Part shown: positions 8,540 through 17,316 of the stretch, piece after piece
How positions within the stretch are numbered: position 1 is the first letter of the stretch
Layout of the letters: every line of letters begins with the position of its first letter
DNA from: Nitratireductor sp. XY-223
Lineage (GTDB): Bacteria > Pseudomonadota > Alphaproteobacteria > Rhizobiales > Rhizobiaceae
Assembly: GCF_004959855.1 (NCBI RefSeq)
Contig: NZ_SPNT01000001.1
Span: forward strand, 1,240,001-1,304,000
Length of the DNA: 64,000 nt
Direction: 5' to 3'
Made by a program: the position numbers and the translations under genes
Notes under the pieces: generated by a model
What the model was told of the DNA's origin: nothing
Seen by the model: the letters and a program-made list of their open reading frames with translations, nothing else
Databases searched by the model: none

Positions 8540-9622
8540 ATGGCCCGATTTCATTCACTGAAGATCGCCGATGTGCGCCGCGAGACACCGGACGCCGTGT
8601 CGATCGCCTTTGATGTGCCGGAGGATGCGAAAGATGCGTTCGCGTTCGTTCCGGGGCAGTATCTGACGCTCCGGACGGATGTCGGCGGCGAACCGGTGCA
8701 GCGGACCTATTCGATCTGCAGCGGCCTCGATGAGGGCGAACTGCGCGTCGCCATCAAGCGGGTGGAGGACGGCGTCTTCTCCAACTATGCCAACGACAAT
8801 CTCGAAGCCGGGATGGAAGTGGACGTCATGGGGCCGCAGGGCCGCTTCACGGCGCAGCCGACGGCCGGTGCACGCAACCACTATGTCGCCTTTACCGCCG
8901 GATCGGGAGTGACGCCGATCTTCTCGATCGTCAAGACGATCCTGACGCGCGAGCCGAACAGCACCTTCACCATGTTCTACGGCAATCGCGACCGCGCCTC
9001 GGTCATCTTCCGCGAGCAGCTCGAAGACCTGAAGGACCGGTTCCTGGAGCGCTTCACGCTGATCCACATCCTGAGTCGCGAGGGCCAGGACGTCGACCTG
9101 TTGCATGGCCGGCTGGATGCGGAACGCATCGAGAAATTCGCGGAAACCGGCCTGTTCGACGTGGACTCGGTCGCCAATTTCTTCCTGTGCGGCCCCGGCG
9201 ACATGATCGAGACCAGCCGCGCAAGCCTGGAGAAGCTTGGCGTTCCAGCCGAGCGGATCCGCTTCGAGCTGTTCACGCCGGCCGAGGGCAGCCCGCCGCC
9301 GAAACCCAAATCGCAAAAGGCACGGGAAGCCGCCGAGAAGGGCGTTGCCATCGAGACCGTTCTCGACGGCGCCTCGCGCGGCTTCGTGATGGGCGCGCAG
9401 GACGACAATGTCGTCGATGCGGCCCACCGGCACGGCATCGAGCTGCCGTTCTCCTGCAAGGGCGGCATGTGCTGCACCTGCCGCTGCCGGCTGAAGGAAG
9501 GCGAGGTCGAGATGGCCGCCAACTATTCGCTCGAACCGTGGGAACTGGAAGCCGGCTTCGTGCTCGCCTGCCAGTCGCGCCCGCTGACCGACAAGGTAGT
9601 GCTCGACTTCGACGAGGTCTGA
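8540..9622 (+). CDS. paaE: Phenylacetyl-CoA epoxidase reductase PaaE
   Basis: A 360-residue electron-transfer subunit that passes electrons from NADPH to the PaaA diiron site. The order is an FAD-binding barrel (RTYSICSG near residue 54), an NAD(P) domain (GSGVTPIFSIVK near 120-131) and a C-terminal plant-type 2Fe-2S ferredoxin. The ferredoxin has the spacing C-x4-C-x2-C in CKGGMCCTC plus a later Cys in LACQSRP. It is the last gene of paaABCDE, starting 10 bases after paaD. Confidence 0.95.
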   Translation: MARFHSLKIADVRRETPDAVSIAFDVPEDAKDAFAFVPGQYLTLRTDVGGEPVQRTYSICSGLDEGELRVAIKRVEDGVFSNYANDNLEAGMEVDVMGPQGRFTAQPTAGARNHYVAFTAGSGVTPIFSIVKTILTREPNSTFTMFYGNRDRASVIFREQLEDLKDRFLERFTLIHILSREGQDVDLLHGRLDAERIEKFAETGLFDVDSVANFFLCGPGDMIETSRASLEKLGVPAERIRFELFTPAEGSPPPKPKSQKAREAAEKGVAIETVLDGASRGFVMGAQDDNVVDAAHRHGIELPFSCKGGMCCTCRCRLKEGEVEMAANYSLEPWELEAGFVLACQSRPLTDKVVLDFDEV

Positions 9623-9693
9623 ATTCAGCCGCATCTGGACCAAAAAACCAAAACCTATTCAGTTCGCTCCCCGTTCGCGCTAAACGCTGGCGC

Positions 9694-10869
9694 ATGAACG
9701 GGCAAGACAGCACACGATTCGGACTGGTTTTTCTGCTCTGGGCGGCCGGGCTGTGCGCGGCGGCCCAGTTCGCCAAGGTTGCCGTCGTCTTTCCGACACT
9801 TCAGGCGCAGTATCCCGGGGCCGGCACCGAGATCGGCTTCCTTGTCTCGGTCATCAGCTTCATCGGGATCCTTCTTGGAACGTCGGCCGGCATGGTCATT
9901 GCCCGCGTCGGTTTCAGGCGCCTGCTTTTATGGGCGCTCCTGCTCGGCGCAGTCATGTCCGCCTATCAGGCGACGCTGCCGCCGTTCTGGATGATGCTCG
10001 CCAGCCGGTTCGTCGAGGGCATATCCCATCTCATCATCGTCGTGGCGGCTCCGACCTTGATCGCTCAGATCAGTGCCGTGAGGCACCGTCCCTACACGCT
10101 GACCCTGTGGGGCACTTTTTTCGGCGTCGCCTTTTCGCTGGTCGCATGGCTGGGCATTCCGCTGGTCTCGATCCACGGACTGCACATGATCTTCATCGCC
10201 CATGCCGCCGTAACAGCCGTTGTTCTTGTGCTGCTTTATTTTCTGCTTCCGTCAGTCCTGCCGGACGATGCCGACAGGACACTGCCGGGCATTGTCCAGG
10301 TGCTCCGGCAGCATGCCGTGATTTACAAATCCGCCAGCATGTCTGCGCCGGCGCTTGGATGGCTTTTCTATACGTTCAGTTTCGTATCGCTTCTGACCCT
10401 GCTGCCGGATACGGTCCCGAGCGAAAGCAGGTCCTTTGTCGCTGCGACCATGCCGCTTGCCAGCATTGTCAGTTCGATGATCGTCGGCATGGCGCTGCTG
10501 CGCTTCACCAGTGCAATCAATGTCGTCATCACAGGATTTTCAGCGGCGTTGGTCATCGCGGTCGGACTTTGGCTCAATCCCGGGAGCGTGTCGTTGTGCG
10601 TCCTTTTGTTTGCTGCGCTGGGTCTTGTGCAAGGGGCCAGCTTCGCGGCCGTTCCGCAACTCAACGGAACACCGGACACGCAGGCCATGGCCAATGGTGC
10701 TTTGGCGCAGATGGGCAACCTGGGCAACACGTGCGGAACGCCCGTGACGCTCGCCATTCTCGTTTCGCGCGGCTATGGCGGAATGATGCTGGCGATCGTG
10801 TTTTGTTATGTCCTTGGAATTTCAGTCCATTATCTGCTGAGTCGAAAACGCCGGGCCGCAAGCGCCTGA
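9694..10869 (+). CDS. MFS transporter of unknown substrate
   Basis: A 391-residue, roughly 12-helix major-facilitator protein. The open frame extends about 500 bases upstream in another frame of paaE, but the membrane protein begins at the ATG at 9694 (MNGQDSTRFGLVFLLWAAGL). A GxxxG-rich first half and the loop ARVGFRRLLLW between helices 2 and 3 fit MFS. It lies 71 bases after paaE and could carry an aromatic acid or a pathway by-product, but it does not resemble the classical aromatic-acid symporters, so the substrate is unknown. It may also be an independent insertion between paa and the ABC importer. Confidence 0.75.
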   Translation: MNGQDSTRFGLVFLLWAAGLCAAAQFAKVAVVFPTLQAQYPGAGTEIGFLVSVISFIGILLGTSAGMVIARVGFRRLLLWALLLGAVMSAYQATLPPFWMMLASRFVEGISHLIIVVAAPTLIAQISAVRHRPYTLTLWGTFFGVAFSLVAWLGIPLVSIHGLHMIFIAHAAVTAVVLVLLYFLLPSVLPDDADRTLPGIVQVLRQHAVIYKSASMSAPALGWLFYTFSFVSLLTLLPDTVPSESRSFVAATMPLASIVSSMIVGMALLRFTSAINVVITGFSAALVIAVGLWLNPGSVSLCVLLFAALGLVQGASFAAVPQLNGTPDTQAMANGALAQMGNLGNTCGTPVTLAILVSRGYGGMMLAIVFCYVLGISVHYLLSRKRRAASA

Positions 10870-10929
10870 AGTGGCAATCGCACGATTTGATGGCGCATCC
10901 GTACTGCTGGACCGGGCGATTCAGTGGCC

Positions 10930-11004
10930 TGTGGGCAATCGAATTCAAATTTTTGACTTTTTGATAAAATTATGGAACTCTTTTTACGGCAGGGAGGAAA
11001 CAAT
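10930..11004 (+). promoter_or_regulatory. AT-rich promoter region of the BMP-type ABC importer
   Basis: The AT-rich segment at about 10940-10980 contrasts with the GC-rich surroundings and contains TTGACT (10953-10958) and a TAAAAT hexamer (10965-10970). The two are too close to form one promoter, so the exact -35/-10 pair is unclear. An AGGGAGGAAA ribosome site lies just before the ATG at 11005. Confidence 0.4.
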
Positions 11005-11997
11005 ATGACATCAGCATTGAGTGTAACGCGCAGAGCAGTTCTGCATTTCGTCGGGCTCGCGGCCCTGGTTCTCAGCACCGGATTTGCCGCCGCACAGGAC
11101 ATAAAAGTGGCCGCGATCTATACGTTGCCGGTGGAGCAGCAATGGATCAGCCGCATCCACAAGGCGCTGAACGCTGCAGCCGAGCGCGGTGACATCGAGT
11201 ACGTGTTCTCCGAAAACGTCGCCAACACGGACTATGAGCGCGTGATGCGCGAATATGCCGAACAGGGCCAGAACCTGATCGTCGGCGAGGTCTTCGGTCT
11301 CGAGCGCGCGGCACGCAAGGTCGCCAAGGACTATCCCGATACCGCGTTTCTGATGGGATCCTCCTTCGGCCCGGTGGCTCCGAACTTCGCGGTGTTCGAC
11401 AACTGGATCCACGAACCGTCCTATCTTTCGGGCATGATCGCCGGCTCGGCGACCGAATCGAATGTCATCGGCATGGTGGGCGGCTATGCCATCCCGGAAG
11501 TGAACCGGTTGATGAACGCCTTCATGGACGGGGCGCGCGCGGTCAACCCGGACGTCAAGTTCATCGTCAATTTCATCGATAGCTGGTACGACCCGCCGAA
11601 GGCCAAGGAAAGCGCCTTCGCGATGATGGATGCCGGGGCCGACATCATGTATGCCGAGCGCTTCGGCGTGTCGGACGCGGCGGTCGAGCGCGGGGTCAAG
11701 GCGGTCGGCAACGTGATCGACACGTCAGGCGACTATCCGGGCACGATCCTGGCATCGGCGCTCTGGCACATGGAGCCGACCATCGACAAGGCGATCGCCA
11801 ATGTGAAGTCTGGCAACTTCGAGGCTTCCGATTACGGCCAGTACAGCTTTATGGGCCACGGTGGCGGCTCGCTGGTGCTCGACGAGGGGCTGGTTCCGGC
11901 GGAAGTCGTGACCGCCACGCGGGCCAAGGAGGCCGAGATCATGGACGGGCTCTTCCGCGTCGACGTCAATGACGCGCGTCCCGTCTCCGACAACTAG
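11005..11997 (+). CDS. BMP-family ABC transporter substrate-binding protein
   Basis: A 330-residue periplasmic binding protein of the BMP/PnrA family. A signal peptide is evident (hydrophobic stretch LHFVGLAALVLSTGFAAA, with cleavage likely after AAA). The mature part starts with QDIKVAAIYTLPVEQQWISR and includes GMIAGSATESNVIGMVGG, typical of the family. BMP proteins commonly bind nucleosides or related bases; the ligand here is not determined. The ATG at 11005 with a strong ribosome site is chosen over an upstream ATG in the same frame at 10972. It is the first gene of a four-gene importer. Confidence 0.88.
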   Translation: MTSALSVTRRAVLHFVGLAALVLSTGFAAAQDIKVAAIYTLPVEQQWISRIHKALNAAAERGDIEYVFSENVANTDYERVMREYAEQGQNLIVGEVFGLERAARKVAKDYPDTAFLMGSSFGPVAPNFAVFDNWIHEPSYLSGMIAGSATESNVIGMVGGYAIPEVNRLMNAFMDGARAVNPDVKFIVNFIDSWYDPPKAKESAFAMMDAGADIMYAERFGVSDAAVERGVKAVGNVIDTSGDYPGTILASALWHMEPTIDKAIANVKSGNFEASDYGQYSFMGHGGGSLVLDEGLVPAEVVTATRAKEAEIMDGLFRVDVNDARPVSDN

Positions 11998-12006
11998 GCC
12001 GTTCCT

Positions 12007-12031
12007 CGGGCCGTGCATGTGACACGGCCCG
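12007..12031 (+). terminator. Stem-loop between binding-protein and ATPase genes
   Basis: A perfect 9-bp stem, CGGGCCGTG (12007-12015) with CACGGCCCG (12023-12031), has a 7-base loop and is followed by a T-rich stretch. It lies inside the operon right after the binding-protein stop, where such elements usually cause partial termination or protect the upstream message, giving more binding protein than membrane components. Confidence 0.65.
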
Positions 12032-12060
12032 TTCCGTTTCTCTTGCAGAAATAGACAAAC

Positions 12061-13578
12061 ATGGCTTCCGAGAAAGTCCTGTCGCTGAACGGGCTGAGCA
12101 AACGGTTCGGCTCGATTGTCGCCAACAAGGATGTCAACCTCAGCCTCCACAGGGGCGAAGTGCTGGCGCTGCTTGGCGAAAACGGCGCCGGCAAAACGAC
12201 CCTGATGAACATGCTGTTCGGCCACTACCTTCCGGACGAAGGCAGTGTCGAGGTGGCCGACGAGGGCGGCACTTTGCAGCCTTTGCCGCTCGGCCAGCCG
12301 CAGGCGGCGATCGCCGCCGGCGTCGGCATGGTGCACCAGCACTTCACGCTGGCGGAGAACCTGAACGCGCTAGACAACATCGTCTTGGGCTCCGAAGACC
12401 TCAGGGCGTTTCGGCGAAATCGCGCCGCCGCCCGCGGCAAGATCAGCGATATCATGAAGCGCAGCGGCCTCACGGCCCCGCTGGATGTGCCTGTCGGCCG
12501 GCTGTCGGTCGGCGAACGCCAGCGCGTGGAGATCCTCAAGGCGCTTTACCGCGACGTGCGCATCCTCGTTCTGGACGAGCCGACCGCGGTGCTGACGCCG
12601 CAGGAGGCGGACACGCTGTTCGAGAACATCGGCGCCATGGCGCGCGATGGGCTTTCGGTCATCTTCATTTCGCACAAGCTGCGGGAGGTCCTGGCATTTT
12701 CGCACCGGATCGCGGTTCTGCGGCACGGCGTCAACGTCGGCGAGATAGCGACGGCCGATGCCGACGAGCGCACCATTGCGCGCATGATGGTCGGCGCCGA
12801 TACCGAACGTGCGGAGCGCAGCGCCATGGAGCCGGGCGCGCCGGTGCTGTCGCTGCGCGATATCCGGGTGCCGGGGCGGTCTGAGCGCGATACGCTGGAC
12901 ATTCCCGAACTGGAGGTGCGCAGCCACGAGATCGTCGGTATCGCCGGTGTCTCGGGCAACGGGCAGGCGGCGCTTGCCGGCGTGATCTCCGGAACAGTGC
13001 AGCCGCAGTCGGGAACGATTGCGATCGGCGGCGATGCGGTGCGCGAATGCAGCCCCACGACCATGATTCACCTGGGTGTCGGACGCATTCCGGAGGACCG
13101 TCATCACGACGGCATCGTCGGATCGATGAGTGTTGCCGAGAACATGGTCATCGAGCGGCTTGACGATCAGGAGGTGCAGAAGAACGGCCTCCTGAGGCGC
13201 GAGGCCATCGCGCGCAATGCGGAGCGCCTCGCTGAAGCCTACGATGTGCGCGGTCCGGGTATCCAGGCGCCGGCGCGGCTTCTGTCCGGCGGCAACATCC
13301 AGAAACTGATCCTCGCGCGTGTTTTCGAAGAGGCTCCGAAACTGATACTGGCCAACCAGCCGACGCGCGGGCTCGACATGGGCGCCGCTGCGGAGGTTGC
13401 CCGCAGGCTATTGGATGCCCGCTCGCGCGGCGCCGGGATCATCCTGATCTCGGAAGATCTGGACGAGGTTCTCGGCCTTGCCGACCGCATCCTCGTCATC
13501 CATGACGGCAAGCTCGGCGCCGCCCATGCGCGGGACCGCGAAACGATCGGCCTGATGATGGCGGGGGAAATGGCATGA
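12061..13578 (+). CDS. ABC transporter ATPase with two nucleotide-binding domains (BMP-type importer)
   Basis: A 505-residue double ABC ATPase like those of nucleoside and sugar importers. The N-terminal domain has Walker A GENGAGKTTLMN (about 39-50), signature LSVGERQRVEILKAL and Walker B ILVLDEPTAVLTPQE. The C-terminal domain has a degenerate Walker A (GVSGNGQAALAG) but a signature LSGGNIQKLILARVF, as is normal in this family. It energises the two permeases that follow, overlapping the first by 4 bases (ATGA). Confidence 0.93.
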   Translation: MASEKVLSLNGLSKRFGSIVANKDVNLSLHRGEVLALLGENGAGKTTLMNMLFGHYLPDEGSVEVADEGGTLQPLPLGQPQAAIAAGVGMVHQHFTLAENLNALDNIVLGSEDLRAFRRNRAAARGKISDIMKRSGLTAPLDVPVGRLSVGERQRVEILKALYRDVRILVLDEPTAVLTPQEADTLFENIGAMARDGLSVIFISHKLREVLAFSHRIAVLRHGVNVGEIATADADERTIARMMVGADTERAERSAMEPGAPVLSLRDIRVPGRSERDTLDIPELEVRSHEIVGIAGVSGNGQAALAGVISGTVQPQSGTIAIGGDAVRECSPTTMIHLGVGRIPEDRHHDGIVGSMSVAENMVIERLDDQEVQKNGLLRREAIARNAERLAEAYDVRGPGIQAPARLLSGGNIQKLILARVFEEAPKLILANQPTRGLDMGAAAEVARRLLDARSRGAGIILISEDLDEVLGLADRILVIHDGKLGAAHARDRETIGLMMAGEMA

Positions 13579-14648
13579 TCCGCATCGAACCCAGGCAGGC
13601 GACCAGCCATTGCCTGAAATATGGCGTTCCGGTTGTTTCGGCGATTGTCGCGCTGGCCCTCGCGGCCATACCGCTGGCGCTTGCGGGCGCCAATATCGCG
13701 ACAGCCTATCGCGAGATGTTCAGCGGCGTCTTCGGTTCGGTGTTTGCGTTCTCGGAAATGCTGACGCGCGCAACGCCGCTGATCTTCACCGGGCTGGCCG
13801 CGGCCATCGCCTTTCGCGCCAGGCTCTGGAACATCGGCGCGGAAGGACAGCTTTACCTCGGCGCGATGGCGGCCGTCGCGGTCGGGACGGGTTTCCTCGA
13901 TGTTCCCGGATTCATTCTGCTGCCGCTGATCATCATCTGCGGCGCCGCTGCCGGGGCCGCCGGCATGGCCGTGCCGACCTTTCTGAGAACCCGTTTCGGT
14001 GCCGATGAGGTTGTCACCACGCTGCTGCTGAACTTCATCATCCTGATTTTCCTGCAGATGATGCTGGAGGGGCCGATCAAGGACCCGATGGGACTCGGCT
14101 GGCCCCAGAGCCCGCCGATCCTCGATCAGGGCATGCTTCCGCCGTTGATCGACAGGATGCGCGTGCATTCAGGACTGGTGCTCGCCATCGTCGCCGCGAT
14201 CATTGCGCAATTCCTGCTGGTTCGGTCCGTCTGGGGTTTCCGGCTTAGGGCGGTCGGCGAGAATGCCAGCGCGGCAAGGCACGCAGGCATCGGGGTCAAC
14301 CGGTTGCTTTTCAGCGTCGCCATCGTTTCCGGTGCGCTCGCCGGCCTGGCCGGTGTCGGGGAAGTCGCGGGGCTGAAGGGGTACCTTACGGCGGATCTGT
14401 CGCCCGGCTTCGGTTACACCGGGATAGTGGTTGCCATGCTGGCCGGGCTGTCGCCCGCCGGTGTTGTCGTCTCCGCACTGTTCATTGCGTCGGTCTTCGT
14501 GGGCGCGGACAGCATGAGCCGCGCCATGGGCGTCTCGTCCTACCTGGCCGATCTGGTCGTTTCAATGTCCCTGCTGTGCGTTCTCGTCGGCGGGTTCTTC
14601 GCGCGGTTCCGCATCGTGCGGACGCGTGCGGCAGCGGGAGGCGCCTGA
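13575..14648 (+). CDS. BMP-type ABC transporter permease 1
   Basis: A 357-residue inner-membrane permease of the BPD_transp_2 type (RbsC/YufP-like), with about ten hydrophobic segments. The motif RARLWNIGAEGQLYLGAMAA is a hallmark of this permease class, and FRLRAVGENASAARHAGIGV is the coupling region facing the ATPase. Its ATG overlaps the ATPase stop, and its stop overlaps the start of the second permease, which points to translational coupling. Confidence 0.92.
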   Translation: MIRIEPRQATSHCLKYGVPVVSAIVALALAAIPLALAGANIATAYREMFSGVFGSVFAFSEMLTRATPLIFTGLAAAIAFRARLWNIGAEGQLYLGAMAAVAVGTGFLDVPGFILLPLIIICGAAAGAAGMAVPTFLRTRFGADEVVTTLLLNFIILIFLQMMLEGPIKDPMGLGWPQSPPILDQGMLPPLIDRMRVHSGLVLAIVAAIIAQFLLVRSVWGFRLRAVGENASAARHAGIGVNRLLFSVAIVSGALAGLAGVGEVAGLKGYLTADLSPGFGYTGIVVAMLAGLSPAGVVVSALFIASVFVGADSMSRAMGVSSYLADLVVSMSLLCVLVGGFFARFRIVRTRAAAGGA

Positions 14649-15589
14649 TGGATATTCTGCAGATCGTGCTGACCGAATCCTTCTGGGCGGCGAGCCTGCG
14701 CATCGCCACGCCGCTGATATTCGGCGTTCTCGGCGCCCTGATTTGCGAGCGGGCCGGTGTGCTCAACCTCGGCATCGAGGGCATATTCGTCGCCGGCGCG
14801 ATGTCCGGCTGGATGGCCGTATGGCTTGGTGCGGGGCTTTGGGGCGGAGTGCTCGTGGCGGCGCTAGCGGGCGGCCTCTTCGGCCTCGTCCATGCCATAT
14901 TGACCGTTCCCCTGGGGCTGTCCCAGCATGTCTCGGGGCTTGGCGTGACCCTCTTCGCGACCTCCGTCAGCTATTTTGCCTACCGCACGGCGCTGCCCAA
15001 TGTGTCGTCGCCGCCGCGCATCGAGCCGTTTCGTCCGCTGGATGTCCCGGTGCTGTCGGATCTTCCGTTCCTGGGGCCGGTTCTGTTCCAGCAGACCGCG
15101 CTGACCTGGCTTGCGCTGCTGATGGTCGTGCTCGTGTGGTATGTGCTCAACCGCACGCCGCTCGGCGTTGCGATCAAGGCGGTGGGCGACAATCCGAGCA
15201 GCGTCGATGCACAGGGGCTCTCGGTCTACGGCCTGCGGATAGGTGCGATCGTCGCCGGCTCGGCGCTCATGGCACTGGGCGGCGCCTTCCTGACGATGTC
15301 CGCATTCGACGCCTTTTTCTTCGGCATGATCAACGGGCGCGGCTGGATCTGCATCGCGCTGGTGATCTTTGCCAACTGGCGTCCCGGCAAGGCGCTCATC
15401 GGGGCGCTGTTGTTCGGCGCGTTCGACGCGCTTCAGGTCCGTCTGCAGACGGAGGTGGGCGCGCTGGTGCCGTCGCAGGTCTTCCTGATGATGCCCTACA
15501 TCCTGTCGATTATCGCACTGGTCATCGCGGCCCGCGGCGCGGATTATCCGCGTGCCCTGCTGCAGCCATGGTTCAAGGGGCAGCGCTGA
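14648..15589 (+). CDS. BMP-type ABC transporter permease 2
   Basis: A 313-residue second permease of the same importer (YufQ-like). ICERAGVLNLGIEGIFVAGA is the paralogous signature, and IKAVGDNPSSVDAQGLSVYG is the coupling segment. The ATG at 14648 overlaps the preceding stop. Its 3' end overlaps the convergent moeA by 17 bases, so no separate terminator sits between the two transcription units. Confidence 0.92.
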   Translation: MDILQIVLTESFWAASLRIATPLIFGVLGALICERAGVLNLGIEGIFVAGAMSGWMAVWLGAGLWGGVLVAALAGGLFGLVHAILTVPLGLSQHVSGLGVTLFATSVSYFAYRTALPNVSSPPRIEPFRPLDVPVLSDLPFLGPVLFQQTALTWLALLMVVLVWYVLNRTPLGVAIKAVGDNPSSVDAQGLSVYGLRIGAIVAGSALMALGGAFLTMSAFDAFFFGMINGRGWICIALVIFANWRPGKALIGALLFGAFDALQVRLQTEVGALVPSQVFLMMPYILSIIALVIAARGADYPRALLQPWFKGQR

Positions 15590-16808
15590 CCGCCGTTTCG
15601 CGCAGCACGTAAATCCGGCACGGGTCTCCGGCCTTTGCCGCCGCTGCGTGAGGCGCGCGAATGACCAGGCAGTCGGATTCGGCGAATATGCGGGTCATGG
15701 AGGAATCCTGCTTCTCGAAGGGCGTCGCGACGAGCGTTCCGTCGCCGCGGCGTTCGAGGCTGGCACGCAGATAATCCTGTCTCCGGTCGTTCGGGCCGAC
15801 GTCGCGGCCAAGCACCGCATCGCAGTGCGGGTCTGCTTCCGTCAATCCGGACAGCCGTGCAATCAGCGGGCGAAGGAACAGGTGGCTGCACACCAGGCTC
15901 GAGACCGGGTTGCCGGGCAGGCCGAGCACATGCAGGCCGCCGAGCTTTCCGTACATCAGCGGCTTGCCGGGCCGCATCGCAATGCGCCAGAAATCGAGTT
16001 CCATGCCGCGCGCCACCAGCGCCGCCTGGACGAGGTCGTGCTTGCCGACGGATGCACCGCCGAGTGTGACAAGCACATCCGCTTTTTCGGCGATCGCGCG
16101 CTCGATCGCGGATTCGATCACGTCCTGACGGTCCTCGGCGATGCCGAGATCGACGACCGTCGCACCGTCGGCCTCGGCAATGGCGCGGACGCCAAACCCG
16201 TTCGAGGCGATGATCTGGTCCATGCCCGGCCGGCCCCCCGGCGCGACCAGTTCGTCGCCCGTCGCGAGGATGGCGATGTGCGGCCGCCGATTGACCGGCA
16301 GTTCGGGTAAGTTCATCGCGGCGGCAACGGTGATGCGTCCGGCATCGAGCAACTGGCCGGCGCAAAGCACTGTGTCGCCGCGCGCGAAATCGAGCCCCTC
16401 GGGGCGGATGTAATTTCCGGGCGGAACCGCGGCACCGATCCTGACGGTCCGGTCGTCGAGGCGCTCCGTGTCCTCCTGGATGACGATCGCATCGGCGCCT
16501 TCCGGCACGGGTGCGCCGGTGAAGATGCGGACCGCCTGGCCGGCACCGATCCTGCCGGAATACCCGTGCCCGGCCGGCGCCTCTCCAATGATCTCGAGTT
16601 CGACCGGCGGCGCAGCCGTATCGGCGGACCGGACGGCATAGCCGTCCATTGCGGAAGCGGGAAAGGGGGGCTGGGACCGGATCGCCGCCACGTCCTCGGC
16701 AAGGTGCCGGCCGATGGCCGCCCCGAGCGGCACCTGTTCCGTGTCGTCGATCGCGCTGACTTCGGCAAGGATGCGCTTGCGTGCCTCGTCGACCGGCAGC
16801 AGTTCCAT
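15573..16808 (-). CDS. moeA: Molybdopterin molybdenumtransferase MoeA
   Basis: A 411-residue MoeA that inserts molybdate into adenylylated molybdopterin to give Mo cofactor. Visible motifs are PPFPASAMDGYAVRSAD near the N-terminus, FTGAPVPEGADAIVIQED and VTLGGASVGKHDLVQAAL. The ATG at 16808 overlaps the moaC stop (ATGA), which decides the start against the longer open frame. In rhizobia moeA is normally followed by lexA; here the convergent ABC permease follows instead. Confidence 0.95.
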   Translation of the reverse strand: MELLPVDEARKRILAEVSAIDDTEQVPLGAAIGRHLAEDVAAIRSQPPFPASAMDGYAVRSADTAAPPVELEIIGEAPAGHGYSGRIGAGQAVRIFTGAPVPEGADAIVIQEDTERLDDRTVRIGAAVPPGNYIRPEGLDFARGDTVLCAGQLLDAGRITVAAAMNLPELPVNRRPHIAILATGDELVAPGGRPGMDQIIASNGFGVRAIAEADGATVVDLGIAEDRQDVIESAIERAIAEKADVLVTLGGASVGKHDLVQAALVARGMELDFWRIAMRPGKPLMYGKLGGLHVLGLPGNPVSSLVCSHLFLRPLIARLSGLTEADPHCDAVLGRDVGPNDRRQDYLRASLERRGDGTLVATPFEKQDSSMTRIFAESDCLVIRAPHAAAAKAGDPCRIYVLRETAVSAAP

Positions 16809-17305
16809 CAGGTGTCGTCCCCGCCGCGCCGCCAGGTGCCGGATTTGCCGCCGGTCTTGGAGAGCAGCCGGATGCCGGTGATTTCCATGGCTTTGTCGAC
16901 GGCCTTTGCCATGTCGTAGACGGTCAGGCAGGCGACCGAAACAGCCGTCAACGCTTCCATCTCGACACCGGTCTTGCCCGACAGCGTCGCCGTCGCTTCC
17001 ACCCGCAGGCCCGGAAGGTCCGGGGCCTCGGAGATATCGACCGAAACCTTTGAGAGCATGAGCGGGTGGCACAGCGGGATAAGGTCGGACGTCCTTTTGG
17101 CACCCATGATGCCGGCGAGCCTTGCAACGCCGATGACGTCGCCTTTCTTGGCGTCGCCGTCGCGGATCAGCTTGAGCGTCTCCGGTGCCATTCTCACATA
17201 GCCCTCGGCCACCGCTGTGCGCTTGGTGTCGGCCTTGGCCCCGACATCGACCATGTTGGCCGCGCCGTCTTCGCCGATATGGGTCAGTTTGCCGTCATTT
17301 GACAT
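16808..17305 (-). CDS. moaC: Cyclic pyranopterin monophosphate synthase MoaC
   Basis: A 165-residue enzyme. With MoaA it converts GTP-derived 3',8-cyclo-7,8-dihydro-GTP to cyclic pyranopterin monophosphate, the first step of Mo-cofactor synthesis. Family motifs are [28 protein letters not shown] and [20 protein letters not shown]. It sits between trpC (11 bases upstream) and moeA (overlapping), the usual rhizobial order. Confidence 0.96.
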   Translation of the reverse strand: MSNDGKLTHIGEDGAANMVDVGAKADTKRTAVAEGYVRMAPETLKLIRDGDAKKGDVIGVARLAGIMGAKRTSDLIPLCHPLMLSKVSVDISEAPDLPGLRVEATATLSGKTGVEMEALTAVSVACLTVYDMAKAVDKAMEITGIRLLSKTGGKSGTWRRGGDDT

Positions 17306-17316
17306 CGCAAATGCCC

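Noticed and set aside
9187-9693. Long N-terminal extension of the MFS gene
   Set aside because: The extension lies inside paaE in another frame and is Arg-rich; the membrane protein starts naturally at 9694.
15552-16310. A 252-codon plus-strand open frame opposite moeA
   Set aside because: Shadow of moeA; the minus-strand frame carries all MoeA motifs and is coupled to moaC.
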